Below the pieces are notes generated by a model. That model did no database searches. It was not told where the DNA came from and saw only the letters and a list, made by a program, of their open reading frames with translations. The position numbers were made by a program, and so were the translations under genes. Of a DNA stretch of 33,166 nt, positions 6,433-14,992 are shown in pieces; position 1 is the first letter of the stretch, and every line of letters starts with the position of its first letter. Source of the DNA: Thermoguttaceae bacterium (GTDB lineage Bacteria > Planctomycetota > Planctomycetia > Pirellulales > Thermoguttaceae); contig JAFSMW010000116.1 of assembly GCA_017447745.1 (NCBI GenBank), positions 1-33,166 of the forward strand, written 5' to 3'.

Positions 6433-7668
6433 ATGACAACCAGACGAGATTTTTTGAAAACGTCCGCTGTTGCAGCGGCGGCGACTATTCCGTGTATTGA
6501 CGTCATTCCCGCCTCCGCGGCTGGCGCAAACGATCGCATTGGCGTCGGGTTTATCGGCGTTGGCGGACGAAGCGGCGAACATCAGCGCATTATCAAGAAC
6601 TTCCAGAAGGAAGGACTGGTAGAACCCGTTGCCGTTTGCGACGTCTATCGACCTCGTTTGCAGGCGGCGTCCCAAAATCTGGGCAATTGCAAGATGTACG
6701 ACGAACACGAGAACCTGCTCGCTGACCCCAACGTAGACGTCGTCTGCATTGCCGCGCCTGACCGTCTTCACGCTCCGCTGGCAATCGACGCTCTCAACGC
6801 CGGCAAAGACGTCTACTGCGAAAAGCCGTTGACTCACTGGGCGCAGTTTGAAATGGCAAAGAAAATTGAAGAAGCGGCTGACAAGAACAATCGACTCGTT
6901 CAGGTTGGAACGCAGTACATGGCAGACGACAACTTCCCGAAAATCGCCAAGATGATTCAGGACGGCATTATCGGCAAACCGGTTCACGTTCAGCTGAGCT
7001 ATTTCCGCCGCGGCGACTGGGGCGAAAGAATGACCATTCCAGATCCCAACGCCAAACCGGGTCCAGATCTGAACTGGGAACGATTCCTCGGCGACGCGCC
7101 CAAAGTCCCGTTCTCCGTTTCACGATTCTTCCAGTGGCGTCTGTGGTGGGACTACGCTGGCGGTCCGTCTACCGACTTGCTGGTGCACATGTTCACGCCG
7201 GTCTTCTGCGTTTTGGGTCTGGATTACCCGACGCGCGTTTTTGGCGGCGGCGGAACGTTCCAGTACAATCGCGAAGTCCCGGATCAGTGCAATATCATCG
7301 CGGACTACGAAGACGGTCCCTCAGTTGTCATGTGCAACTCGCTGTCTAATTATCGTCCGTCTGACACCGTTATTCGCGGAACCGACGGCGTTATTATCTG
7401 GGAAGAACTCGGCAAAGGCAACTCCGGCATTCGAATCGTTCCGTTCGCCAAAGGCGCAAAAGAAATTCGCATCCCGTGGGCTGGTATGGGCGACACAAGC
7501 AAGCTGTGGAGGAACCTGCTTGACTGCGTCAAGACGCGTGAAAAGCCGTTCAGCGACATCCAAACTGCCGTTCGCGTTCAGGCTCCGTTGAGCATGGGCG
7601 TTATCTCCCATCGCGAAAGCAAAGTCGTTCTGTTCGACGCGGAAACTCAATCTTTCACTTTGAACTAG
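6433..7668 (+). CDS. Tat-exported Gfo/Idh/MocA family oxidoreductase
   Basis: 411-residue NAD(P)-dependent dehydrogenase-like protein, probably acting on a sugar or inositol derivative. A twin-arginine signal (TTRRDFLKTSA, residues 2-12) and an Ala-rich stretch precede the Rossmann fold. The dinucleotide loop is GFIGVGGRSGEH (39-50). The family's catalytic-face motif EKP is at 130-132, within YCEKPLTHW. The C-terminal alpha/beta domain includes WWDYAGGPSTDLLVHMF, as in planctomycete paralogues that are often annotated only as Gfo/Idh/MocA. A good ribosome site (AGGAGAG) lies 8-9 nt before the ATG. It is followed after 87 bp by a DUF6807 protein, a pairing seen in sugar-catabolism loci. The substrate cannot be read from the sequence. 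Confidence 0.92.
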   Translation: MTTRRDFLKTSAVAAAATIPCIDVIPASAAGANDRIGVGFIGVGGRSGEHQRIIKNFQKEGLVEPVAVCDVYRPRLQAASQNLGNCKMYDEHENLLADPNVDVVCIAAPDRLHAPLAIDALNAGKDVYCEKPLTHWAQFEMAKKIEEAADKNNRLVQVGTQYMADDNFPKIAKMIQDGIIGKPVHVQLSYFRRGDWGERMTIPDPNAKPGPDLNWERFLGDAPKVPFSVSRFFQWRLWWDYAGGPSTDLLVHMFTPVFCVLGLDYPTRVFGGGGTFQYNREVPDQCNIIADYEDGPSVVMCNSLSNYRPSDTVIRGTDGVIIWEELGKGNSGIRIVPFAKGAKEIRIPWAGMGDTSKLWRNLLDCVKTREKPFSDIQTAVRVQAPLSMGVISHRESKVVLFDAETQSFTLN

Positions 7669-7687
7669 TTTTTTATCGACATACAGC

Positions 7688-7733
7688 AAGTGGTAAGCAG
7701 CAAGGACGTGCGCGTTCTGTCTGCTTACCGCTT
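7688..7733. repeat. Heptad-armed hairpin after the oxidoreductase gene
   Basis: Perfect 9-bp arms GGTAAGCAG (7692-7700) and CTGCTTACC (7721-7729), extended by 3 bp past a T-G pair. The loop contains AAGGACGTGCGCG, close to AAGGACGCAAGCGC in the hairpin after trpD (16795-16854, minus strand). No U-run follows, so it may be a mobile palindrome rather than a terminator. Confidence 0.65.
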
Positions 7734-7755
7734 CTTTCAATAAAGGAGAGTATTA

Positions 7756-9486
7756 ATGAAACATACAATTATCTCGCTGATTTTAGCTCTCGCGTTTGCT
7801 CTTCCCGCTTTTGCGGCAGAGAATACGTGTCACAACATGGCAGGCGGAACGTTTGGCGTTGCGTGGCTAGACTCCACGGGTGAAATTCGCCTCTTTGACG
7901 GTCAGAAAAGCGTTCGTCTGATGGGATTCTACGAAAAAGGGCATCAGATTGTCGCTTTCGACAACGACGGCTCCGGCAAAGATTGTCTGGCGATTATCAG
8001 CCTTGACAAAAAGGGACTGTACATTCTCGATGCGGAAAAGACGATTGAAACCGGCAAAGCGGTTGTTCTCTCTGGACAAAACGGAAACAACGTCAAAGCG
8101 ATTTCTGCAGGCGTGATTACCAACGATGATTCCAGAAGTACGCTTATCGCCTCAACGTATTCGGGAAACTCCTATCTCTGGAACAAAGATTACGACAAAA
8201 AGGGCTGGCCGCCCATCTCCGGCGACTTTGATCAGGTTTCCGCCGGGAAAATCAAGGCGAACATGTCGTGTCAGTTCGTCGTCATTACAAACGGGGACGT
8301 TTACACGTACAACCCGGTCTGGAACGTTTACTCTCAAAAGTTCATGGGGAACAACGTCAAAGCTACCATTTGCGGCAATTTCGTTCCGACCACCAAGGAA
8401 GACGAGATTATCGCCGCCGGGGAAGACAACACCTGGATTCTTATTGGCAAAAAGGTTGACCCTCTGGACAAAGTCGTTAAATGTATGACGGTCGGCAAAG
8501 CCGCGGACAAAGACGTTCTGATTGCAGTCGATAAAGACGGCGCGCTGTGCCAGTACGACAGAACCGCCAAAGCGTGGACAACGCTGGCGGAGGACGTAAC
8601 AGGATTCGTTTCCGTTGTAACAGCGCCAAACGCAGACGGAACGTATACGATTTACGCTCGGACGATTGACGGTCTGTATCGCATTTCCGCCGACGGCAAA
8701 ACCGCTGAACTGGTTGACGGTCAGCTCAAAACGAGACTTCCTCTCAAAGCAGACGGCAAAGTCGTCGCCCAGTTTCAAACTGGCGGGAAGTACAAGCCGT
8801 ACATCGAACAGCTTTTCACGCCCAGCGGCGTTCAGGTTTTGTTGGACTCGCCCGGCGATCACGTTCATCATCATGGCTTGATGTACTCGCTGAGCATTGA
8901 CAGCGCTGAATTCTGGGGCGAATACAACGACAGTTGCGGTCGGGAGGTTTTGACGAAATGCGAGCTGTCCGAGGACTCGTCCGTCATCAAAGCGGAACTC
9001 GATTGGACGGCTCCGGACGGAACGGTTCTCGCCAAAGAGGTTCGCGAGATTTCCGTTGCGTCCGTAGACGGCGCCAACGTTCTGAACTGGAAATCCGTTC
9101 TCACGCCCGCCGGCGACAAGGCGATTACCATTAAAGGACGCTACTATTTCGGTTTAGGAATGCGTTTCGCCAAAGAAATGAATACGACCGTCAAATTCTC
9201 CAACAGTACCGGCGCACACGACGGTGCAATTGTTCGCGGAGACGAACGGCTCAAGGATTGCCAGTGGATTAACGCAAAGGGAACCGTTGACGGCGCCCCG
9301 ATTTCTGTAACAATCGAAGACCTGCCTGGCAACACCCGCGCTATGACCGGCTACTCCATGGGCGACGGCTGGAAAGCGTTCGCTTACATGGGCGCGACGA
9401 TGCGCGTTCACGAAAGCCCGATTCTGCTCGAACCCGGCAAGTCGATTACCGCCGCGTATAAGATTATCGTCAAAGACGCTGAGTAG
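7756..9486 (+). CDS. Secreted beta-propeller-like + DUF6807 (PmoA family) protein
   Basis: 576 residues. The signal peptide is MKHTIISLILALAFALPAFA. Residues about 25-320 consist of short beta-rich repeats with D-G and Y/W-N patterns (for example FDNDGSGKDCLAIIS, VDKDGALCQYD), suggesting an FG-GAP/VCBS-like propeller. Residues about 330-576 match DUF6807, earlier called methane oxygenase PmoA, with the histidine cluster GDHVHHHG (H369, H371-H373) and EFWGEYND. The family name is misleading: there is no methane oxidation gene here. AAGGAGAG precedes the ATG. DUF6807 proteins often sit beside Gfo/Idh/MocA oxidoreductases, as here, so a joint role on an exported carbohydrate is likely but unproven. 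Confidence 0.82.
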   Translation: MKHTIISLILALAFALPAFAAENTCHNMAGGTFGVAWLDSTGEIRLFDGQKSVRLMGFYEKGHQIVAFDNDGSGKDCLAIISLDKKGLYILDAEKTIETGKAVVLSGQNGNNVKAISAGVITNDDSRSTLIASTYSGNSYLWNKDYDKKGWPPISGDFDQVSAGKIKANMSCQFVVITNGDVYTYNPVWNVYSQKFMGNNVKATICGNFVPTTKEDEIIAAGEDNTWILIGKKVDPLDKVVKCMTVGKAADKDVLIAVDKDGALCQYDRTAKAWTTLAEDVTGFVSVVTAPNADGTYTIYARTIDGLYRISADGKTAELVDGQLKTRLPLKADGKVVAQFQTGGKYKPYIEQLFTPSGVQVLLDSPGDHVHHHGLMYSLSIDSAEFWGEYNDSCGREVLTKCELSEDSSVIKAELDWTAPDGTVLAKEVREISVASVDGANVLNWKSVLTPAGDKAITIKGRYYFGLGMRFAKEMNTTVKFSNSTGAHDGAIVRGDERLKDCQWINAKGTVDGAPISVTIEDLPGNTRAMTGYSMGDGWKAFAYMGATMRVHESPILLEPGKSITAAYKIIVKDAE

Positions 9487-9492
9487 GTTTTT

Positions 9493-9520
9493 AGGCAATA
9501 GGCAGTAGGCAGTAGGCAAA
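9493..9520 (+). repeat. Heptad repeat, 4 units (AGGCAGT type)
   Basis: Four 7-bp units, AGGCAAT, AGGCAGT twice and AGGCAAA, start 7 bp after the DUF6807 stop codon. They are in the same orientation relative to the upstream gene as the arrays after trpE and after the gene ending at 25701. Confidence 0.8.
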
Positions 9521-9900
9521 TAGATGGAAGGCGGTAATGGAGTTCACCAACGGCGAACGGAATTACGCATTCGCCGTCAGGCGAAAAAAACGTCGAGAAG
9601 CGTGGACAACAAAACGACGCAGCCGAAACCGTCCCCTGGATGGCGTCTGTCTCGGACGCCAACTTGACGGCTTCGCCGTCAAGAAATGCGGAAGCCTCCA
9701 AAAACCTCGAGAACGCGGAAAACCCCTCTGCCCCGCTGGTTCGCGGGCGTCTTCGCCCGCCGAAGAAATCCAACAAAAACCATAGATGAGCGCTTTGCTC
9801 CGGGGGAATTCGGCGGCTTGACGCCGCCTTGACCAAAGCCCCACTGATAACGCTCTTTCGCAGCCGAAAACCAAACCGGGTCGCGGACGAAGTCCGCAAC
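9521..9900. repeat. Palindrome island 1 with blocks X and Y
   Basis: A run of perfect GC-rich hairpins: CTTGACGGC-TTC-GCCGTCAAG (9663-9683), GCGGGCG-TCTT-CGCCCGC (9743-9760), GGCGGC-TTGAC-GCCGCC (9812-9828) and GCGGAC-GAA-GTCCGC (9883-9897). Two blocks recur in inverted orientation in island 2: X (9521-9586; shared words GGAAGGCGGTAATG and CGGAATTACGCA) and Y (9615-9661; shared word TGGATGGCG then CTGTCTCGG). No coding function is evident. Confidence 0.7.
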
Positions 9901-9901
9901 A

Positions 9902-9929
9902 GAAAAAAGCGGGAGTTTCCTCCCGCTTT
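9902..9929 (-). terminator. Intrinsic terminator of the LamG/PEP-CTERM gene
   Basis: Perfect 8-bp stem AGCGGGAG / CTCCCGCT (9908-9915, 9920-9927) with a four-base loop. On the minus strand it is followed by a run of T (9903-9908), about 45 bp after the stop codon at 9973. Confidence 0.85.
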
Positions 9930-9953
9930 AGCGTTATTCTTTTACGATTGCGT

Positions 9954-9987
9954 AACTCCTAACTCCTCACTCCTAATTCCTAACTCG
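9954..9987 (-). repeat. Heptad repeat at the LamG gene stop (GTTAGGA type)
   Basis: Minus-strand units GTTAGGA, ATTAGGA, GTGAGGA and GTTAGGA, then GTTACGC, all in 7-bp register. The first units encode the last residues (Val-Arg-Asn) and the TAG stop of the LamG gene, so the repeat extends into the coding end. Confidence 0.75.
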
Positions 9988-11892
9988 TTTACGCAGGAAT
10001 AATACGACAACGCCCAGCGCTAAAAGCGCCCACGTTGACGGTTCAGGAACGGCGTTGGGATCAACCGTACCGGTAATAGCGTAAACGCCGCCGCCTAACG
10101 GAATGTAATCCAAATTCGTAAAGTAGTACGAGCTAACATGGCTAAGCAAGTTTTCTGAAAATCCATCTTCGCCGCTGTTGCTTCCGTACAAAATCGCGGT
10201 AAACGTATCGCCGCCTTTTAATGTACTGTCATCTGCCAATTCCAGATATATCAGACCGTTATTTAATTCAATATCGCCGCCAACAATTAAAGAGTCGTTC
10301 TTATTAGTTTCTTCCCCGCCGATTTCCATCAACAGAGCGGTTCCGGCTTCGTTAAGAATGAATCCACCGCCAAACGTTGCTTCGCCAACAGAGTTGCCGG
10401 GAGAAAAGACCGCTGTCGGTCCGTCTATTGCGTCTACTAAAAGATTACCGCTCATGTAACCTTTAATATCAACGCGACCGGAAGAAACAACAAAATTGTC
10501 AACAGAGAATTCCAAGTCAGCGTTGGATATACCTTCTGTATTAATCTTTAGTCTTCCTTCTCCGGTTTTAAGAATATCGCCGTTGCCTATGACGCTTGCC
10601 GCATTGGAAAAGATAAGCGTTTTTTCGCCGCTGGCAACGTTATATTCCAGCGTTCCTTTTGTTCCGAGCGTTTCATCCGCTTCAAGCGTAATAACGCCGT
10701 TTGCGGTTACAGCGTTGTCGGTAAGTCGAAGCGTACCGTCGGAAACAGTTGGATTTCCTGTGAACGCGTTGGCTTCAGTAAAGACTAACGTTCCCGCCCC
10801 GGTTTTCGTAAAAGCATTGTCGTAAAGCGGCGAAATCGGTGCAGAAATAGTTACAACATCGTCAGCGCCGGCAACGGTAATTCGTTTTTCGCCGTTGAGA
10901 GTAATCGTATTACTGCCGTCGATTGTCATAGAACCGTTGAAATCCAGCGAATTGACGGTTACGTTTTGATTCAGCGTCAGCGTTGGCGAATTTTCAGCGT
11001 CTAACTGTACAGCAGAGGAATTGGCAAACGCCTGATCGGTTAATTGATTCGCATTCCAGACAGAATCAGACCAGTTCCCGTCAGATGTAACATCCCGCTG
11101 ATATCCGGTTGCAAGATACAATGACGGATTATTGTAAAGGAATGAAACCTGTTCCGCCGTTATCGAATTGTTGTAAATCTGAACTTCATCCAGATTGGCG
11201 TCGCTGCTGCGTTTTCCAAAATTCCAAGCACCGTTAAATGTGAGGTTGGTTACTTGCTCGTTATACGTCCAGGTAGTTTCTGAAATCAGCGAGCCGTCGA
11301 TGTACATGCGCGCCTTTTGCGTGGACGAGTCAACTGTAACAACAAAATGATGCCAGGCAGTTCCGAGGCTTAACGATGCGTCGCCAACCATGCTGGTTGC
11401 ATTACCATTGTTCCTGTCGGTTTTATACACGACCATGCCGTTGTTGGCTTTTTGGAACTGGAACTCATCTCCTGTTGAATCGGTTCTTAACGTTATGTAG
11501 TTTCGCCAGTTCGTAGTTGGCTGCGTTCCCCAATAGGAAATCGTCATATTGCCGGTATAAACATTGGCGGCGGTAATATTGCTGTTGCTTTTAGATTCCG
11601 CAGTTGCGTTGTTTCTTTGGAGATGGTTGCCGTATAATTGATTTGAACTGCTGATAAATGGACGATAATTTGCATCTCCAACGTTTGAAACTGTATAGCC
11701 GTTTCCCGACGAATCCGTGGTAGCAGAAAGTAACGTTCCATTAGCATAATCGTTAAACGTCCAGTACGCGACAATATCCGCCATGGCGATATTTGAACAG
11801 CAAAGAATTGCAAGAAAAGCAAAAAGAACAAATCCGCCGAATGTTAAAATGCGGGGGGGGGGGAGGAATGAATAGTCTTGTGATTTAGCCAT
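9973..11892 (-). CDS. LamG-domain, autotransporter-repeat, PEP-CTERM surface protein with homopolymer in frame
   Basis: 639 residues, exported and probably surface-anchored or secreted. An N-terminal cytosolic-like extension (MAKSQDYSFLPPPR) leads into a signal segment (about 16-38). A LamG/concanavalin-like domain follows (about 38-255; AYWTFNDYANG, AWHHFVVTVD, NLDEVQIYN), which usually binds glycans. Beta-strand repeats of the autotransporter-associated (PATR) type come next (about 355-470; FTKTGAGTLVFTEANAFTG). The end is a PEP-CTERM tail: VPEPSTWALL, a hydrophobic segment, then RKRVRN. AAGGAG precedes the ATG by 4 nt. Codons 10-14 run through eleven consecutive C residues (11853-11863, coding strand), so slippage would switch expression off. 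The last 250 residues resemble those of the 1848-residue protein at 26015. The ligand is unknown. Confidence 0.88.
   Translation of the reverse strand: MAKSQDYSFLPPPRILTFGGFVLFAFLAILCCSNIAMADIVAYWTFNDYANGTLLSATTDSSGNGYTVSNVGDANYRPFISSSNQLYGNHLQRNNATAESKSNSNITAANVYTGNMTISYWGTQPTTNWRNYITLRTDSTGDEFQFQKANNGMVVYKTDRNNGNATSMVGDASLSLGTAWHHFVVTVDSSTQKARMYIDGSLISETTWTYNEQVTNLTFNGAWNFGKRSSDANLDEVQIYNNSITAEQVSFLYNNPSLYLATGYQRDVTSDGNWSDSVWNANQLTDQAFANSSAVQLDAENSPTLTLNQNVTVNSLDFNGSMTIDGSNTITLNGEKRITVAGADDVVTISAPISPLYDNAFTKTGAGTLVFTEANAFTGNPTVSDGTLRLTDNAVTANGVITLEADETLGTKGTLEYNVASGEKTLIFSNAASVIGNGDILKTGEGRLKINTEGISNADLEFSVDNFVVSSGRVDIKGYMSGNLLVDAIDGPTAVFSPGNSVGEATFGGGFILNEAGTALLMEIGGEETNKNDSLIVGGDIELNNGLIYLELADDSTLKGGDTFTAILYGSNSGEDGFSENLLSHVSSYYFTNLDYIPLGGGVYAITGTVDPNAVPEPSTWALLALGVVVLFLRKRVRN
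11853..11863 (-). repeat. Homopolymeric C11 tract near the 5' end of the LamG gene
   Basis: Eleven G on the plus strand (C on the coding strand) encode part of Leu-Pro-Pro-Pro-Arg at residues 10-14. With 11 bases the frame joins the start codon to the full protein; 10 or 12 would frameshift before the signal peptide. Confidence 0.9.
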
Positions 11893-12181
11893 TATTTTAC
11901 TCCTTCTATATGGGTAAAACTGGTAAACGGTTATTGAAACGACTTTTGCGGCGGGACGCCCGGCGCAAAATATAATATCGCTTTTTTACATTAATAATTA
12001 TTATACACTCAATTTTGAAATAGGCGAGCGCTAAATGGGAAAATTTTTGAAAAAAAAGTTAAAATTTCGAGAAAATAGCAGAGATAGGCAAGATTTTTGT
12101 CGTATATGGCGGACTTTATCCGCGCCCCGGAAAGGTTTTCGACTGCGGCGCAGGGGGGACGGCGGGGCGTTTATTCCATTG

Positions 12182-12780
12182 GCAGGCGAGGACGCCTGCG
12201 GTCGACGCGGACGTCGCCCCTCCGAAACGCAAGCGTCTGCATTTTATTTCTTTGTGTTCTTTGTGTTCTATGTGGTTAAAATTACTTTGCGGACATCGCG
12301 GACTTTGCGTGAGGCTTCCTTTGCGGCAGGGGACTGCCGCGATCCGGCTCATCCGTGTGCGTGAGCGGTTCAAAGCGTAACTACGTTCGCTTCGCTCTCT
12401 CCGTTACCGCCTTTCATTTCTTTGCGAACTTCGCGGACATCCTCCGCGCCTCCGCAGCTCCGCGTGAGGTTTTCCCGGGCGTCTCGCACCATCGTTTTGG
12501 TTCGCCTTCGGCGAACTGCGTAATTCCGCTCGCTACGTTCGCTTCATTACCGCCTTCCATTAATCAATCGGCGAAAATCCGTATTTTCCGTAAAATCCGT
12601 GTGCGGACTGACCCGCACATAACCATCGAGGCGGCAGGGGACTGCCGCGTGCCGGGCTGAACGGAGATTTTTTCTTGTAACGGCAAAGGCGCCCGAGACA
12701 GGCGCCATCCAAGGGAGGTTTTCGGCTTCGGCGATTAGGTATGCACACTTCAAACAGTTTCGCCTTACGGCGATGCAGGC
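12182..12780. repeat. Palindrome island 2, inverted copies of blocks X and Y
   Basis: Hairpins include GCAGGCG-AGGA-CGCCTGC (12182-12199), the identical 18-mer GCGGCAGGGGACTGCCGC at 12323-12340 and 12631-12648, and GTTCGCC-TTC-GGCGAAC (12500-12516). Block X (12495-12560) and block Y (12687-12733) are reverse-complement relatives of 9521-9586 and 9615-9661; a third partial X copy is at about 12364-12415. They flank the LamG gene in inverted orientation. Confidence 0.65.
12250..12314 (+). repeat. 9-bp-period repeats
   Basis: CTTTGTGTT twice then CTATGTGGT (12250-12276), followed by CTTTGCGGA, CATCGCGGA and CTTTGCGTG with AGG (12285-12314). A second degenerate copy starts at 12420 (CTTTGCGAA, CTTCGCGGA), and three TCCGTNNNN units lie at 12578-12604. 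The period is 9 bp in all, unlike the 7-bp family elsewhere. Confidence 0.7.
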
Positions 12781-12843
12781 GACGAGGACGTCGACCCTCC
12801 GCAACGCAAGCGAGCCGCAAAAAAGAAGCAACTCCCCGAAATG

Positions 12844-13620
12844 TCACACACTCTTTACCGCGTCGACCATGCTCTTTACGTACTGACCGACGTTTTCGGC
12901 TGCATCGGCGCCGGACTTTTCGATAATCTTGATAATCGCCGAGCCGACGATGGCTCCGTCGGAAAGAGACGCCATTTTATGCGCCTGTTCCGGGGTGGAG
13001 ATGCCGAAGCCAACGGCGCAGGGGATTTGCGTATTCTCTCGAATAATCTTGACAATCGAGGCGACGTCGGTGGTAATCTCGCTTCTGACGCCTGTTACGC
13101 CCAGGCTGGAAACGACGTAAATAAACCCTTGCGCCTGGCTGGCGATCATGGCGATGCGGTTTTCAGACGTCGGCGCGATGAGCGAAATGAGGTCAACGCC
13201 GTACTGGTCGCACAGCGGCTGAAATTCCTCTTTCTCCTCAAAGGGCAAGTCCGGCAGAATCAAGCCGTCGATCCCGATTTCCTTACAGGTCGAAATGAAC
13301 TTGTCCGCCCCGTAGGAAAAGACGACGTTGGCGTAGGTCATAAAGACCATCGGCACGGAAACGTCCTGCCGCAGGTCGCGAACGAGGTCAAAGATTTTAT
13401 CGGTTGTAACGCCGCCGGTCAAGGCGCGGAGGTTGGCGCACTGAATGGTCGGGCCTTCCGCCGTCGGGTCGGAAAAGGGGATTCCCAGTTCAATCAGACT
13501 GGCGCCGCGGTCTGCCATAACGCGAACGATTTTCGCCGTCGTTTCCAAGTCCGGATCGCCGCAGGTGATAAACGGAATGAACGCTTTGCCGTTTTCAAAC
13601 GCTTTATGAATGTTGCTCAT
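12844..13620 (-). CDS. trpA: Tryptophan synthase alpha subunit
   Basis: 258 residues. Cleaves indole-3-glycerol phosphate to indole and glyceraldehyde 3-phosphate, passing indole to TrpB. TIM barrel with FITCGDPD (17-24), the catalytic Glu in LIELGIPFSDP (E44), and phosphate-loop glycines near GFGIST. The second catalytic acid, Asp60 of E. coli, is Glu here (AEGPTIQ, E55). I recall the same substitution in TrpA of other anaerobes, so it is probably functional. Length is near the family norm of about 265. It is the last gene of the trp block, 60 bp after trpB. No Shine-Dalgarno is obvious and no hairpin terminator follows its stop. Confidence 0.97.
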   Translation of the reverse strand: MSNIHKAFENGKAFIPFITCGDPDLETTAKIVRVMADRGASLIELGIPFSDPTAEGPTIQCANLRALTGGVTTDKIFDLVRDLRQDVSVPMVFMTYANVVFSYGADKFISTCKEIGIDGLILPDLPFEEKEEFQPLCDQYGVDLISLIAPTSENRIAMIASQAQGFIYVVSSLGVTGVRSEITTDVASIVKIIRENTQIPCAVGFGISTPEQAHKMASLSDGAIVGSAIIKIIEKSGADAAENVGQYVKSMVDAVKSV

Positions 13621-13680
13621 GATATTTCTGTATGGGATAGTTGGCTGTGTGATTCAAATTGTTACAACTGCTCAAGCGCG

Positions 13681-14871
13681 TTACTCGTCAATTTGAACGC
13701 CGCGGTATCGGGCGATCGACGCGCAGTCCTTGTCGCCTCTGCCAGAAATGGTAATAACGACAATCTTGTCGGAACTCATATTCGGGATAATTTTCGCGGC
13801 GTACGCAACGGCGTGAGCGGACTCGATTGCAGGAATAATCCCTTCCGTTTTGGAAAGCAGTTCGAAGGCGTCGACCGCTTCGTCGTCTGTAACAGGGACG
13901 TATTTCGCCCGACCGGTTGAATGAAGCCAGGCGTGTTCCGGCCCGATTCCGGGATAGTCCAGCCCGGCGGAAATGGAGTAAACGGGAGCGATCTGCCCGT
14001 ACTCGTCCTGACAGAACAGCGATTTCATTCCGTGGAAAATGCCCACCCGCCCGGTGTTGACAGTCGCGGCGGTTTCTTTGGTGTCGATACCCCGCCCGGC
14101 GGCTTCGCAGCCGATAAGTTCAACCGTCGGTTCGTTGATAAAATGATAGAACGAGCCAATCGCGTTCGACCCGCCGCCAACGCAGGCGACAACGGCGTCG
14201 GGCAGACGTCCTTCCAGCTCCGCCAGCTGCTGTTTGATTTCTCGAGAAATCACCGCCTGAAAGTCCCGGACGATTGTCGGGAACGGGTGCGGCCCCATCA
14301 CAGACCCGAGGCAATAATGCGTGTCAACGATACGGGACGTCCATTCTCTCATGGCTTCGGAAACGGCGTCTTTGAGCGTTCGCGTTCCCGTCATGACCGG
14401 AACGACCTTCGAGCCGAGCAGTTCCATTCTATAGACGTTAAGCGCCTGACGTTTCGTGTCTTCTTCGCCCATAAAGACGACGCATTCCATATCCAGTAAA
14501 GCCGCGGCGGTTGCGGTGGCGACGCCGTGCTGACCCGCGCCGGTTTCTGCAATAAGGCGGGTCTTGCCCATCTTCTTTGCCAGCAGAGCCTGCCCGAGCA
14601 CGTTGTTGATTTTGTGCGAGCCGGTATGGTTGAGGTCTTCCCGCTTGAGGTAGATCTTCGCCCCGCCGAGCTTGCGCGTCAGCTTTTCCGCGAAGTACAG
14701 CCGGGAAGGACGCCCTGCGTAGTCGTTAAACAGCTGTGTCAGTTCCGCATTGAACTGGTCGTCGTTTTTGTAACGGTTGTACGCCTGTTCCAGTTCGATA
14801 ACAGCGTTCATAAGCGTTTCCGGCATGTACTGACCGCCGAAAGTTCCGAATCGTCCGTTGGGATTTGTCAT
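13681..14871 (-). CDS. trpB: Tryptophan synthase beta subunit
   Basis: 396 residues. PLP enzyme that condenses indole with serine to give tryptophan, in complex with TrpA. N-terminal [15 protein letters not shown] is the standard start. The PLP Schiff-base lysine is K87 in [11 protein letters not shown], with the phosphate-binding glycine loop [12 protein letters not shown] (about 228-239) and [12 protein letters not shown] around 109-120. Length and motifs are those of TrpB1 rather than TrpB2. It is separated from trpF by a 103-bp gap filled by an inverted heptad element (14903-14992), and no Shine-Dalgarno is visible before the ATG at 14871. Confidence 0.98.
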   Translation of the reverse strand: MTNPNGRFGTFGGQYMPETLMNAVIELEQAYNRYKNDDQFNAELTQLFNDYAGRPSRLYFAEKLTRKLGGAKIYLKREDLNHTGSHKINNVLGQALLAKKMGKTRLIAETGAGQHGVATATAAALLDMECVVFMGEEDTKRQALNVYRMELLGSKVVPVMTGTRTLKDAVSEAMREWTSRIVDTHYCLGSVMGPHPFPTIVRDFQAVISREIKQQLAELEGRLPDAVVACVGGGSNAIGSFYHFINEPTVELIGCEAAGRGIDTKETAATVNTGRVGIFHGMKSLFCQDEYGQIAPVYSISAGLDYPGIGPEHAWLHSTGRAKYVPVTDDEAVDAFELLSKTEGIIPAIESAHAVAYAAKIIPNMSSDKIVVITISGRGDKDCASIARYRGVQIDE

Positions 14872-14902
14872 GGTGTGATATTTATGTTTGGGTTATAAAT
14901 CT

Positions 14903-14992
14903 TGAGAAGCTGTTAGCTTCTAGCTACTAGCTATTAGCTTATTGTTACCAGTTCTAAAAGCTAATAGCTAACGGCTAACAGCTAGCAGCTCT
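14903..14992. repeat. Large inverted repeat built from AGCTNNT heptads
   Basis: Left arm (14903-14941) and right arm (14955-14992) are each made of 7-bp units AGCTNNT and are largely complementary, with a short central spacer. The right arm overlaps the 3' end of trpF and provides its last residues (Ala-Ala-Ser-Cys) and TAG stop. A transcript through here would fold into a long hairpin. It has no U-run, so it is not a standard terminator. Confidence 0.8.

Larger units (their letters stand above)
9487..9972. other. Intergenic region with repeats and palindrome island
   Basis: 486 bp between convergent genes. It begins with four GGCAGTA-type heptads (9493-9520), continues as an island of GC-rich hairpins (9521-9900) and ends with the terminator of the LamG gene. 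Short open frames here have no ribosome site and run through the hairpins, so I do not call them genes. Confidence 0.7.
11893..12843. other. Long intergenic region with palindrome island 2
   Basis: 951 bp between the divergent LamG start and the trpA end. Next to the LamG gene are a minus-strand TATAAT (12000-12005) with no clear -35 and a GC hairpin with one mismatch (11950-11968) in the presumed leader. The rest is hairpins and 9-bp-period repeats. Several open frames of 60-100 codons overlap on both strands without ribosome sites or family similarity; I call none. Confidence 0.65.

Noticed and set aside
7756-9486. Methane monooxygenase subunit (from the old PmoA label)
   Set aside because: DUF6807 was once named PmoA, but the protein is soluble, secreted and unrelated to particulate methane monooxygenase.
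9537-9899. Overlapping ORFs of 80-160 codons on both strands
   Set aside because: They consist of hairpin repeats; similar peptide bits (PLDGxCLGR) recur only because block Y recurs in island 2.
12841-13920. 359-codon plus-strand ORF
   Set aside because: Lies opposite trpA and trpB, which are unambiguous; shadow frame.
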